A DNA stretch of 8,090 nucleotides from an uncultured Fibrobacterota bacterium (GCA_903862805.1 CAIOZP010000236.1:1-8090), one strand, 5' to 3'. Numbered from the stretch's first letter, positions 1 to 7,301 are shown. Made by a program: numbers and translations. Notes: generated from the letters alone by a model not told the origin.

Positions 1-2
1 CC

Positions 3-80
3 GATCTGTATTTTGTCTCTTCAGGTTTCGACCTGTTTTATGCAACAGAGATAAAGGTTTTCCGATGTACACCTATATAG
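3..80 (+). CDS. Possible 3' end of an upstream gene (partial)
   Basis: The third frame is open from the window edge to a TAG at 78-80 and encodes about 25 residues of ordinary composition, ending in FRCTPI. If real, this gene overlaps the start of the OppB-type permease by 16 bases, which is common in tightly packed operons. In such operons the upstream gene is often the peptide-binding protein, but nothing in this short tail identifies it. The first frame also ends here, at a TAA at 52-54 just upstream of the permease ribosome binding site, so the true upstream gene could be in either frame or absent. Confidence 0.3.
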   Translation, partial: DLYFVSSGFDLFYATEIKVFRCTPI

Positions 81-1048
81 TCCGACGACTTTTCACAATG
101 ATCCCGCTGCTCTTTGCAATGTCGTTTGTGACCTTTATGTTCATTCGCATGATCCCAGGCGACGTGCTTGCACCCTACCGCAATAATCCGCAGATCTCGC
201 AGGAAACGATTCACGAAATGGAACACAAATTTCACTTCGACAAACCGGCGATAGTTCAATACGGATACTGGCTCAAAAGCATGGTGCGGCTTGATTTTGG
301 GTACTCGTTTTCGAAGCGCTGTCCGGTGTCGAGTGTTATTGCTTCGCATGCTGTCAACACGCTTTATTTGGCGCTATTTTCGATTCTAATTACATGGTGT
401 CTTGGAATACCGCTTGGCATCTGGTGTGCAGTTCATCAATACAAATTGAGCGACAAGGTCTTCTCGTTTCTGTCGTACATTGGGATGTCTCTGCCGAGTT
501 TCTTTTTGGCGCTTCTGCTGATGTACCTTTTTTCGAATATCGGCGATATCCCTCTGATTGGCCGCCTGCCAGTTGGTGGAATGAAGTCCGATGACTTCGA
601 CAGCTTTTCTGCAATCGGGAAATTCTTCGATGTAATGAAACACATGATAATTCCGGGAATTGTTTTGGGTATAGCATCTATCGCCTCGCTTCAGCGTGTG
701 ATGCGCGGAAGTATGCTTGAGGAACTGCGCGCCCGTTACATAACAACTGCGCGAGCGAAGGGACTTCCCGAAAGCCGCGTGCAGTATGTTCATGCTTTGC
801 GTAATGCGATCAATCCGCTTATCACACTTTTCGGCTACGAACTCGCCGGACTTCTTTCCGGTGCGGCACTTACCGAAATCATAACCGGCTGGCCGGGGCT
901 TGGATCGATCATGCTCGAAGCCGTTCGTTCGCAGGATGTTTTTTTGGTCATGGGAAACATGATGATGGGCGGTATTTTGCTTATAGCCGGAAACCTTGTC
1001 GCCGACGTAGCGCTTGCACTGAGCGACCCGCGAATCAGGTTGAGTTGA
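65..1048 (+). CDS. Oligopeptide/dipeptide-type ABC transporter permease, OppB/DppB family
   Basis: Inner-membrane permease subunit of a peptide-type (or nickel or opine type) ABC importer. It forms the translocation channel together with the OppC-type protein encoded next. The 327 residues match the usual family length. The N-terminus is typical: MYTYIVRRLF followed by a hydrophobic helix (about 8-30) and a conserved PGD turn (31-33). Further membrane helices lie at about 97-123, 133-158, 194-212, 255-272 and 292-318. The cytoplasmic EAA-like loop that contacts the ATPase runs from about 224 to 252, with the core ARAKGLPE and a downstream RNAINP. The C-terminus has the family's DPRIR. The ATG at 65 is preceded by AAAGG at 53-57, seven bases away, so this start is well supported. 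The next permease begins one base after the stop. Substrate specificity cannot be read from a permease; the family call is firm. Confidence 0.95.
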   Translation: MYTYIVRRLFTMIPLLFAMSFVTFMFIRMIPGDVLAPYRNNPQISQETIHEMEHKFHFDKPAIVQYGYWLKSMVRLDFGYSFSKRCPVSSVIASHAVNTLYLALFSILITWCLGIPLGIWCAVHQYKLSDKVFSFLSYIGMSLPSFFLALLLMYLFSNIGDIPLIGRLPVGGMKSDDFDSFSAIGKFFDVMKHMIIPGIVLGIASIASLQRVMRGSMLEELRARYITTARAKGLPESRVQYVHALRNAINPLITLFGYELAGLLSGAALTEIITGWPGLGSIMLEAVRSQDVFLVMGNMMMGGILLIAGNLVADVALALSDPRIRLS

Positions 1049-1049
1049 T

Positions 1050-2126
1050 ATGACAGATTCCGTCTTTTCGACAATGGTCAAGAAGCTATCGAAACATTCG
1101 TTGGCTGTGGCCGGATTCTGGATACTTGTTTTTCTTTACACCGTCTGCATTCTCGCCGAGTTTGTCGCTCCATACAATTTCGACAGCGAGAACCGTGGCA
1201 ATTCATACGCTCCGCCAACCGAGATTCACTTTACGGATGCGTTTGGAAAATTTTCGTTTCAGCCGATCTTTTACGACGTCTCATATGGCTTCAACGAATA
1301 CTACCAACGAGTCTATGTCGAAGACACTACGCGGTCACACCACATTGGTTTATTCGTCAAAGGCGAGCCATACAAACTTGCCGGAATCATTCCGTGCAGC
1401 GTTCATCTTTTCGGAGGAACCGATGGCGGCAGATTGTATCTGATGGGCGCCGATTCGCGCGGCCGTGATCTGCTTTCACGAATGGTTTTCGGAAGCCGGG
1501 TATCGCTGACTGTAGGACTAATCGGTGTCTTCATAAGCACCTTCCTCGGAATACTCATCGGCGGAATTGCCGGTTATTACGGCGGCATCACCGATGCTCT
1601 GCTGATGCGAACCTGCGAGATGGTGATGCTCGTTCCTTCGTTCTATCTTCTGCTTGCAATGCGCGCCGCATTTCCTCCCGATGTGTCAAGTTCGACGGTT
1701 TACATTCTGATAGTTTTGGTGCTGTCGTTTATCGGCTGGGCCGGACTCGCGCGCGTTGTTCGTGGGATGTCTAAATCCATCTCGCAACGCGAGTTCGTAA
1801 TTGCTGCCCGATCACTTGGTCAGCGTGATCTGGTGATCATTTTCAAGCACGTGATTCCGCAAACGTACAGCTTCCTAATTGTGTCGGTGACGCTTGCGAT
1901 TCCTTCATATATCCTCGGTGAATCGGCGCTGTCGATGATCGGACTCGGCATAATGGATCCGCAGGCCAGCTGGGGCAATATGCTCTCCGACGCCATGAAT
2001 ATTGCCGACGTGAGATTTCATCCATGGATTCTTTATCCGGGGCTTTTTATTTTTATTACCGTAATGGCTTTCAACTTCCTTGGCGACGGATTGCGGGATG
2101 TTTTCGATCCTAAATCTGCCAAGTAA
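1050..2126 (+). CDS. Oligopeptide/dipeptide-type ABC transporter permease, OppC/DppC family
   Basis: Second permease of the importer, expected to pair with the OppB-type protein in the inner membrane. One N-terminal helix (about 18-40) is followed by an extended outward-facing segment (about 41-125). Next comes the family's conserved entry motif, with LMGADSRGRDLLSR at 131-144 and GSRVSL at 148-153, and then five further hydrophobic helices. The EAA-type loop lies at about 249-270 (AARSLGQRD, then HVIP). The C-terminus has DGLRDVFDP, typical of the family. At 358 residues it is longer than a usual DppC of about 300, and the excess is the loop after the first helix. The start lies one base after the preceding stop, with AGG at 1037-1039 inside the end of that gene, so translational coupling is likely. 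No ATPase gene follows within the window. Confidence 0.95.
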   Translation: MTDSVFSTMVKKLSKHSLAVAGFWILVFLYTVCILAEFVAPYNFDSENRGNSYAPPTEIHFTDAFGKFSFQPIFYDVSYGFNEYYQRVYVEDTTRSHHIGLFVKGEPYKLAGIIPCSVHLFGGTDGGRLYLMGADSRGRDLLSRMVFGSRVSLTVGLIGVFISTFLGILIGGIAGYYGGITDALLMRTCEMVMLVPSFYLLLAMRAAFPPDVSSSTVYILIVLVLSFIGWAGLARVVRGMSKSISQREFVIAARSLGQRDLVIIFKHVIPQTYSFLIVSVTLAIPSYILGESALSMIGLGIMDPQASWGNMLSDAMNIADVRFHPWILYPGLFIFITVMAFNFLGDGLRDVFDPKSAK

Positions 2127-2139
2127 TTATTATAGAGAT

Positions 2140-2143
2140 GGGA
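2140..2143 (+). promoter_or_regulatory. Ribosome binding site that decides the small-protein start
   Basis: GGGA lies six bases before the ATG at 2150. The in-frame ATG at 2138 has only GAG directly abutting it and no usable Shine-Dalgarno sequence, so the later start is preferred. Confidence 0.45.
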
Positions 2144-2149
2144 TTTGAA

Positions 2150-2326
2150 ATGTTTACAGCACTTGCAATCACTGCTACAGCCGACACAGGCTACAACGAT
2201 GTCCTTAACAGTATCCAGAGTAGCATGGGACTAAGCGGTGACATGACAATCCCAACGGTGATTTTTTTTGTGATCGCTGTTTTTGCCGGCCTGCTTGCAG
2301 GACTTAAGGCTGCAAAGAAAAAGTAG
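2150..2326 (+). CDS. Small single-pass membrane protein of unknown function
   Basis: I do not recognise this protein. From the preferred ATG it has 58 residues; an in-frame ATG at 2138 would add four. The order is a short, weakly hydrophobic N-terminus (MFTALAITATA), a polar stretch with two acidic residues and several Ser, Asn and Gln (about 12-31), one strong membrane helix (about 34-52, IPTVIFFVIAVFAGLLAG), and a basic tail ending KAAKKK. The positive tail predicts that the C-terminus is cytoplasmic. It starts 23 bases after the OppC-type stop, so it is probably transcribed with the permeases and could be a small accessory subunit. The size and layout also resemble filamentous-phage coat proteins, but no other phage gene is nearby. 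A run of eight T at 2262-2269 lies in the membrane-helix codons. It is probably a real gene, given its spacing, its ribosome binding site and its coherent membrane topology. Confidence 0.65.
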   Translation: MFTALAITATADTGYNDVLNSIQSSMGLSGDMTIPTVIFFVIAVFAGLLAGLKAAKKK

Positions 2327-2346
2327 CACAGGAATCTTCACCAACG

Positions 2347-3573
2347 TCAACTGGCAGCAACTCTTAGAATATCACCTTCACGGAATGAATCGTTGGTCAC
2401 TCTCACCAGCGAATTGGTTTTCGCTCTTGTCAATTCACGTCCGCCAAAATCGCGCAGGCTGTTGATCTTCACAATGCGCACGCCTTTCTTCAGCGTGATC
2501 GGAAGGAGCGATAAATCGGCACCGTTGTTGAATCCGTTTTTCACATCGACTATTGCATCGCATCCGTCAATTGCTTTGACCACTCCGGCCACACGCAACG
2601 ATGCTGGTCGACGATTCACGGCCCGATCCTGCATAGCAGTTTCGCCGCAGAAGAATCCGGTAGTGTATTCGCGATGATCGATGGCGTTGAGTTCGTCAAC
2701 CCACTCCTGACGCATCGACCACAAATTGCCTTCGCTGGCGATGGCATCGAGCGCGCTTCGATAGATCCGCGTTGCGGCGGCGACGTATTGGGCACTGCGA
2801 TTGCGGCCCTCTATCTTGAGCGAAACGATGCCGGATTTCACAAGCTTGTCGAGTATCGGTAGTGCGCAGAGATCCTTCGAGTTCATGAGATAGGTTGCCT
2901 CGCCATCTTCTTCGATGTCGATTGCGATTCCTTCTCCGTCGCGGCCGGTCGAGACAGGATTCACACTGTAGCTGAATCGGCATGGCTGCGGGCAGTCGCC
3001 CTGATTTGGATGCCTTCCGTACATGTATGCGCCCATGAGGCAACGGCCGGAAATCGCCATGCACATTGCACCGTGGCAGAATATTTCGAGCGGCAGAATA
3101 TCCTGTTTGACAAGTGCGATAATCTGATCAAGCGACATTTCGCGTGGCAATACGACACGGCTGATTCCTTCGTCTTTCCAGAAGGCAAGCGACTCGGCAT
3201 TGAACACGCCGGTCTGAGTTGACAGATGCAACTCTGCCGCAGGAAGTATGCGTCGGCAAAGTCTGATCACACCCGGATCGGAAACGATAAACGCATTTGG
3301 CAAGATTCCGGATATTCTTATTCTGTCAAGCATTGCTTCGACCTGTGGAAGCTGTGCATCGAAAGGCATCGCATTGAGTGTGATGTAGATTTTAGCGCCT
3401 GTTTCCGAGGCCTTTTCGAAAACATCGGGAAGATCGTCGGTGGTGAAATTTCCGGCGCCACTTCTAAGATTGCAAGCATCGAGCCCGAGGTAAACGGCAT
3501 TGGCACCGAAACGTAGTGCGGCATCGAGTGCCTCGAATGTTCCGGCAGGTGAAAGAAGTTCCGGCAGGTTCAA
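2347..3573 (-). CDS. Peptidase U32 family protein (RlhA/TrhP-type RNA hydroxylation factor)
   Basis: The 408 residues match the U32 family. The N-terminus PELLSPAG is characteristic. The family signature is at 163-180: EIFCHGAMC, followed by SGRCLM. Cys171, Cys178, Cys194 and Cys198 form the tetrad expected to bind an iron-sulfur cluster in this family. NSKDLC at 231-236 and SLKIEGRNRS at 251-260 are further family motifs. Some members were described as proteases, but E. coli RlhA and TrhP act in hydroxylation of 23S rRNA and of wobble uridine in tRNA; which RNA this one acts on cannot be read here. The C-terminus (about 325-408) looks like the small beta-rich domain of the family. The start is a TTG at 3573-3571 that overlaps the TGA stop of the upstream amidohydrolase as TTGA. 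The next in-frame Met is at residue 69, past conserved sequence, so TTG is the credible start. There is no clear Shine-Dalgarno sequence, which suggests translation depends on the upstream gene. Family call firm, substrate unknown. Confidence 0.93.
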   Translation of the reverse strand: MNLPELLSPAGTFEALDAALRFGANAVYLGLDACNLRSGAGNFTTDDLPDVFEKASETGAKIYITLNAMPFDAQLPQVEAMLDRIRISGILPNAFIVSDPGVIRLCRRILPAAELHLSTQTGVFNAESLAFWKDEGISRVVLPREMSLDQIIALVKQDILPLEIFCHGAMCMAISGRCLMGAYMYGRHPNQGDCPQPCRFSYSVNPVSTGRDGEGIAIDIEEDGEATYLMNSKDLCALPILDKLVKSGIVSLKIEGRNRSAQYVAAATRIYRSALDAIASEGNLWSMRQEWVDELNAIDHREYTTGFFCGETAMQDRAVNRRPASLRVAGVVKAIDGCDAIVDVKNGFNNGADLSLLPITLKKGVRIVKINSLRDFGGRELTRAKTNSLVRVTNDSFREGDILRVAAS

Positions 3574-4826
3574 TTGCGTCTGTCCGCGTTCAGGAAACTT
3601 GCCGGATTGTTTGTTCGCATTCGGTCAAGATCGTCGGGAGATATAAACTCGCTGAACAGATAAAAATATTTTTTCAGATCTATGTCTCCTGGATTTGCGA
3701 TATAGAGAATGTCGAAATCGGTTCCAAACATTGTCCGGTTTTTCGCAAGGTCGTGGTATTTGCTCCAGACAGTTTTGTTGAATGTCATAATATCGTTTTC
3801 GGTTGTGTAGCACGATAGATCGGTGTATGCGTCGTAGCCTTTTTTCATGATTCCGGCAATGGCATCGGCCCATCGGAAATCACATGAATCTCCGACCGCA
3901 TAATGTCCGAAATGAGCGAAGTTGATCCGCAGCTTCGGATGCTTCTCAAGAACCTTCTCGAAGTGAATCGGATCGCCCCATTCTTCATAGACCCAGTCAG
4001 AAAACGGGAAGCCGCCGATTGACGCATGCGTTGTAATTGGTATGTTTTTTCTCTCGCAGAATTTATAGACAGGTTCAAGTTCCTTGCACTGCGGATGAAC
4101 TCCGAGCCTCGGATAAAGCTTTACACCGAAGAACGGCCCTTTTTTCGGATTTACCAGCTTACGCATTTTCGCAAGGATGCCCGGGCGCCTTGGATCGATG
4201 GCGAGAAACGGTGTTACGATTTTTCGTCCGTCCAGATTCTTATGCTTCACGATTTCTTGAAGAGCCGCAATTTCATTTTCAAAACCAGTCGGCCGGCACT
4301 TGAACAGTCCGGGCCGTTTGTTTTGTGCAAGAGTATTGCGATAGTGCCTGTTGAGTGTCGCGGTAGCTGTCCGGTGCTGATCTGTGCTGCCGTGACCGCG
4401 GTCGCATTTGTCAATCATCTTTCCAAGACGGTGGATGGCGTCGTCGCCGTCATTTGTACCGGAAGGAAGAAGTGGTTTGTCGAGCATGTAACTGATGTCC
4501 ATGCTCAGGGGGATCAGGCGGATTTCCTCCGGATCGGCTCCCCACGCTTCTCCTGCGGCTTTGGTCAGCATTCTCATGCTCGACTCTGGAGTTCCATGCA
4601 GATTGGCGAGAAGTTCCGAAAGCCAGTGAAAGAACATGAGGAACTTGTCGGAGAAATCATCATCACCGGAATGAAGGTCACCTTTTACACGATATTCATC
4701 CTGAAGATCGGGATGTTTTTCCATCCTGTCAAAGAAATGTTTGCGGAAGATTTCCTGCAATTCATCGGCGAGATAGGAACCGTTGAGAAGGTGGCAGTGT
4801 GCATCGTAAAGCGGCTTGTCCGACAC
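3570..4826 (-). CDS. Amidohydrolase-superfamily TIM-barrel metal-dependent hydrolase
   Basis: Predicted cytoplasmic hydrolase of the amidohydrolase superfamily (amidohydrolase_2-like, COG2159 type). Visible metal-site candidates are the strand-1 HxH motif (YDAHCHL, His10 and His12), a strand-5 type His267 in ITTHAS, His305 and His308 in NFAHFGH, and the late aspartate Asp370 in MFGTDFD. GVKLYP at 234-239 places Lys236 where this family has a conserved active-site strand. The 418 residues exceed the roughly 300-350 usual for the group; the extra length lies between the HxH strand and about residue 170 and includes a His- and Arg-rich stretch near 143-165. No signal peptide is seen. The start is GTG, supported by AAGGAGA six to seven bases upstream. 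It follows PBP1A by 29 bases and overlaps the U32 gene, so it sits mid-operon. The substrate is unknown; decarboxylase or lactonase activities also occur in this group. Confidence 0.85.
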   Translation of the reverse strand: MSDKPLYDAHCHLLNGSYLADELQEIFRKHFFDRMEKHPDLQDEYRVKGDLHSGDDDFSDKFLMFFHWLSELLANLHGTPESSMRMLTKAAGEAWGADPEEIRLIPLSMDISYMLDKPLLPSGTNDGDDAIHRLGKMIDKCDRGHGSTDQHRTATATLNRHYRNTLAQNKRPGLFKCRPTGFENEIAALQEIVKHKNLDGRKIVTPFLAIDPRRPGILAKMRKLVNPKKGPFFGVKLYPRLGVHPQCKELEPVYKFCERKNIPITTHASIGGFPFSDWVYEEWGDPIHFEKVLEKHPKLRINFAHFGHYAVGDSCDFRWADAIAGIMKKGYDAYTDLSCYTTENDIMTFNKTVWSKYHDLAKNRTMFGTDFDILYIANPGDIDLKKYFYLFSEFISPDDLDRMRTNNPASFLNADRRN

Positions 4827-4830
4827 GTTT

Positions 4831-4837
4831 TCTCCTT
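4831..4837 (-). promoter_or_regulatory. Ribosome binding site for the GTG-started amidohydrolase
   Basis: On the minus strand this reads AAGGAGA, a near-perfect Shine-Dalgarno sequence ending four bases before the GTG at 4826-4824. It fixes the non-ATG start and is the strongest ribosome binding site in the leftward cluster. Confidence 0.75.
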
Positions 4838-4855
4838 CTGCAAAGCGGCAGATGT

Positions 4856-7219
4856 TTAGTAGGTAAGCTGCTTGGAACGGGGAGGATTATTAGTCGAACC
4901 GCTTTTGGTCGTTGTTGGCGGTTTTTCTTTTTTACCGGCGGGCTCGGGCTGTGTTGCCGGTTTCTTTTCAGCTTCAGCCTGTTTTTTCTCTTCGTTCTTT
5001 TCTGACGAACCGTTGAAAAGGTTGTGGAAGAACCCACCTACGGAACGCTTTTGAGGAACATGCACATCGCAAGTTTCCTTAGGCATATTCTCGACATCGA
5101 AGCAGTCTTCGTATTGAACAGGACAAAGCGAGGTAGCGATCTTGTGGCTTTCCTTGCACATCGAAACACTTGTGATTCCGGAAGGGACATCGAAGTTTTT
5201 GACCGGCAGATTTCTGTGCAGAACACGCATGACCGGAACCCAGAGCGGGATGGCCGCATAAGTTCCGGTACTGCCGATTCCCATTGAACGCCGCTCGTCA
5301 ACGCCAACCCAGACACCGCAACAAACCTGTGGCGTGAAACCCACGAACCACGCATCTGCGTAGCTGTTTGTGGTACCGGTCTTGCCACCGGCAGGCCTTG
5401 TGAAACCAAGTCCAGGAATGCTCGCAGCGGTTCCATGCTGCACAACAGTCTGGAACATGCTCGTCATGAGGTATGCGACTTTTGGATCGCAGACATGCGT
5501 GCTTTTAGGTTTGGCCTTTTCGATGACCTTTCCGTTTTTGTCAAGTACCTTCTCGATGAAATACGGTTCCGGCATCTGGCCTTCGCCCGGATATGTCGAG
5601 TAAGCGCGGGTCATTTCGAGGTTGGTGGCTTCGCATGATCCGATTGCAATCGACGGCACCGCATCGATCTTGCCCTGAAGTCCGGCGCGACGGGCGAACT
5701 CAACGACCTTGTCGGCTCCGATGTCGAGAAGCGTTTGAATTGCCACGCAGTTGATCGACATTTTCAGCGCGTCTCTGATGCTCATTGGCCCGTTGAACTT
5801 ACCTTCGTAGTTGTCAGGCTGCCAAAGTCCGTTTTGTGTTTCGAGGGAAATGGGCTGATCGACAATCACGGTTGAGGGCGTAAATCCATTTTCGAGGGCC
5901 GCCGAATAGACGAATGCCTTGAATGCCGATCCAGGCTGGCGCATCGCCTGTGTGGCGCGGTTGAACTTGCTTTCGCTGAAGCTCTTGCCGCCAGTCATCA
6001 CCTTGATCGCACCGGTGGTCGGATCCATCGCAACAATGGAAGATTGAACCGTTCGCAGTCGGACTGAATCTGGAAAATCGGTGTAGTCGCTTTTGTGCGC
6101 GGCGTAGATCGAATCGAATTTGTCGAGATATTCCGACTTTTTTATTCCCAGCTTTTTGTATGCAAGAGACATGTCGAGGAAGATTCCATCACAGCGTTTC
6201 TGTGCCGGGCCAAGCAGATGTCCGGCGACCCAGTCGGCAGTGTCTTGTGCGACAGGATCGAGTGTGGTGTAGATCGAAAGTCCGCCGTTGTAGAGAACGT
6301 CTTCGCCGTATTTGCGCTCAAGATACTGCCGGACCATCTCGACAAAATACGCGCAGCGTCCACCTTCAACCTGGCATGTATGCGTCTCGATCGGGCAGGA
6401 CTGCGCCGCCTTCATTTCGTCGCGTTTGATGGCACCGATCTTGTACATCGACGCCAGAACGGTATTGCGGCGCTCTGTTATCGCAGGAAGATTTTTCTTG
6501 CGGTCGGGACGGTAACCTTCGGGACGTTGGATCATTCCGGCGATCACCGCACATTCCTGAAGGTTGAGCTGCCACACATGTTTGTTGAAGTAGCTCTGTG
6601 AAGCTGACTCTACGCCATATGCGCCACCACCGAAATAAACCATGTTGAAATAGAGTTCGAGGATTTCGTCTTTGGTATAGCAGCTTTCGAGCTTTAATGC
6701 GGTGAGAATTTCACGAACCTTTCGCGTGATCGTTTGATCGTGCGAGAGGTAAACGTTTCTTGCGAGCTGCTGAGTGATTGTAGATCCGCCCTGCGAAATT
6801 CCGACCGAAGCCACATTCGCAAACGCGGCGCCGATGATTCGTTTCAGGTCGATGCCGTGGTGTTCGTAGAACTTGCGGTCTTCAATGGCGATAAGTGCGT
6901 TGCGAAGATTCAGCGGAATGCTGTCGAGCGGAACCCAAACGCGGCGCTCGATTGCAAAATCATGAATGAGTGAACCATCGGCGGCATATACGCGAGTCAC
7001 AAGCGATGGCTGAATGCGTGAAAGTTCGTCGGGACTGGGAATTGTCTTGTACATCTGAACAACAAAACGGACCGCAGCTCCACCGGCAAGGCAGGAAAAG
7101 AAAGTCAGCGCAAGGAACACAGGGAAAACGATCTTTCCAAACGGAAACTTCCGTCGGCTATTGCCTGCGCTATTTTTCTGATTGAAGATGACGGTCTTCG
7201 GTTGGTCTTTCTGGGTCAT
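4856..7219 (-). CDS. Class A penicillin-binding protein (PBP1A-type transglycosylase/transpeptidase)
   Basis: Bifunctional peptidoglycan synthase anchored in the inner membrane: it polymerises lipid II into glycan strands and cross-links the peptides. The order is a basic cytoplasmic N-terminus, one membrane helix (about 29-54), a GT51 transglycosylase domain (about 70-240), a linker, a transpeptidase domain (about 390-665) and a charged tail. GT51 motifs are EDRKFYEHHG with catalytic Glu113, GGSTITQQLARN at 144-155, and the second acidic site near Glu170. Transpeptidase motifs are all present: SxxK at Ser431-Lys434, SxN at Ser488-Asn490 and KTG at 613-615. At 787 residues the length is normal. 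After the catalytic core lies a segment with Cys688, Cys699, Cys706 and Cys717, then a Lys/Glu/Pro/Thr-rich tail (about 735-787) that looks disordered. Three more cysteines cluster at 275-289. The ATG start has only a weak AGAGA upstream. It is first in a leftward cluster with the amidohydrolase and U32 genes. Confidence 0.96.
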   Translation of the reverse strand: MTQKDQPKTVIFNQKNSAGNSRRKFPFGKIVFPVFLALTFFSCLAGGAAVRFVVQMYKTIPSPDELSRIQPSLVTRVYAADGSLIHDFAIERRVWVPLDSIPLNLRNALIAIEDRKFYEHHGIDLKRIIGAAFANVASVGISQGGSTITQQLARNVYLSHDQTITRKVREILTALKLESCYTKDEILELYFNMVYFGGGAYGVESASQSYFNKHVWQLNLQECAVIAGMIQRPEGYRPDRKKNLPAITERRNTVLASMYKIGAIKRDEMKAAQSCPIETHTCQVEGGRCAYFVEMVRQYLERKYGEDVLYNGGLSIYTTLDPVAQDTADWVAGHLLGPAQKRCDGIFLDMSLAYKKLGIKKSEYLDKFDSIYAAHKSDYTDFPDSVRLRTVQSSIVAMDPTTGAIKVMTGGKSFSESKFNRATQAMRQPGSAFKAFVYSAALENGFTPSTVIVDQPISLETQNGLWQPDNYEGKFNGPMSIRDALKMSINCVAIQTLLDIGADKVVEFARRAGLQGKIDAVPSIAIGSCEATNLEMTRAYSTYPGEGQMPEPYFIEKVLDKNGKVIEKAKPKSTHVCDPKVAYLMTSMFQTVVQHGTAASIPGLGFTRPAGGKTGTTNSYADAWFVGFTPQVCCGVWVGVDERRSMGIGSTGTYAAIPLWVPVMRVLHRNLPVKNFDVPSGITSVSMCKESHKIATSLCPVQYEDCFDVENMPKETCDVHVPQKRSVGGFFHNLFNGSSEKNEEKKQAEAEKKPATQPEPAGKKEKPPTTTKSGSTNNPPRSKQLTY

Positions 7220-7249
7220 CTGTCTGTTGATCTCTTTTCAGTTTGCACC

Positions 7250-7299
7250 GGCTTGCGGCTTCATCGTCGTCTAAAATAGATCCGGCAAGCCTTTCTTGC
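7250..7299. repeat. Overlapping inverted repeats in the divergent intergenic region
   Basis: GGCTTGC at 7250-7256 is complementary to GCAAGCC at 7285-7291, and the stem can be extended by two pairs with a one-base bulge. The same GCAAG (7285-7289) can instead pair with CTTGC at 7295-7299 around a five-base loop, so the two hairpins exclude each other. Inside the first loop is a small palindrome, TCTA-AAA-TAGA, at 7270-7280. This could be an operator or leader structure for PBP1A, whose transcript would come from this region, or it could be chance. No T-run follows, so it does not look like an intrinsic terminator. Confidence 0.3.
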
Positions 7300-7301
7300 A
7301 G
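7273..7301 (-). promoter_or_regulatory. Candidate sigma-70-type promoter for the PBP1A cluster
   Basis: On the minus strand CTGCAA (7301-7296) and TATTTT (7278-7273) are separated by 17 bases, the preferred spacing, and would give a leader of about 45 bases before the PBP1A ATG. The -35 box matches the consensus poorly, so this is only the best candidate available. The TCTA-AAA-TAGA palindrome overlaps the -10 box. Confidence 0.22.

Noticed and set aside
386..1081. A 231-codon open frame on the minus strand opposite the OppB-type permease
   Set aside because: Its translation is rich in Arg, His, Gln and Cys with no membrane or domain pattern, and it lies across a well-supported permease gene.
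2037..2060. GGGGC followed by a T-rich run, terminator-like
   Set aside because: It is inside the OppC-type permease codons for a hydrophobic helix and has no matching stem.
2290..2301. Perfect short palindrome CCTGC-TT-GCAGG near the end of the small-protein gene, considered as a terminator for the convergent genes
   Set aside because: The two-base loop is too tight, no T-run follows on either strand, and it lies within codons.
3539..3569. Direct repeat GTTCCGGCAGGT at 3539 and 3558
   Set aside because: It falls in the U32 codons for LPEL and SPAGT near the N-terminus, where both are required by the conserved motif. It is explained by coding and is not a site.
4026..4859. A 277-codon open frame on the plus strand opposite the amidohydrolase
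   Set aside because: The minus strand encodes a protein with clear family motifs over the same bases. The antisense frame gives no recognisable domain, so it is treated as a shadow.
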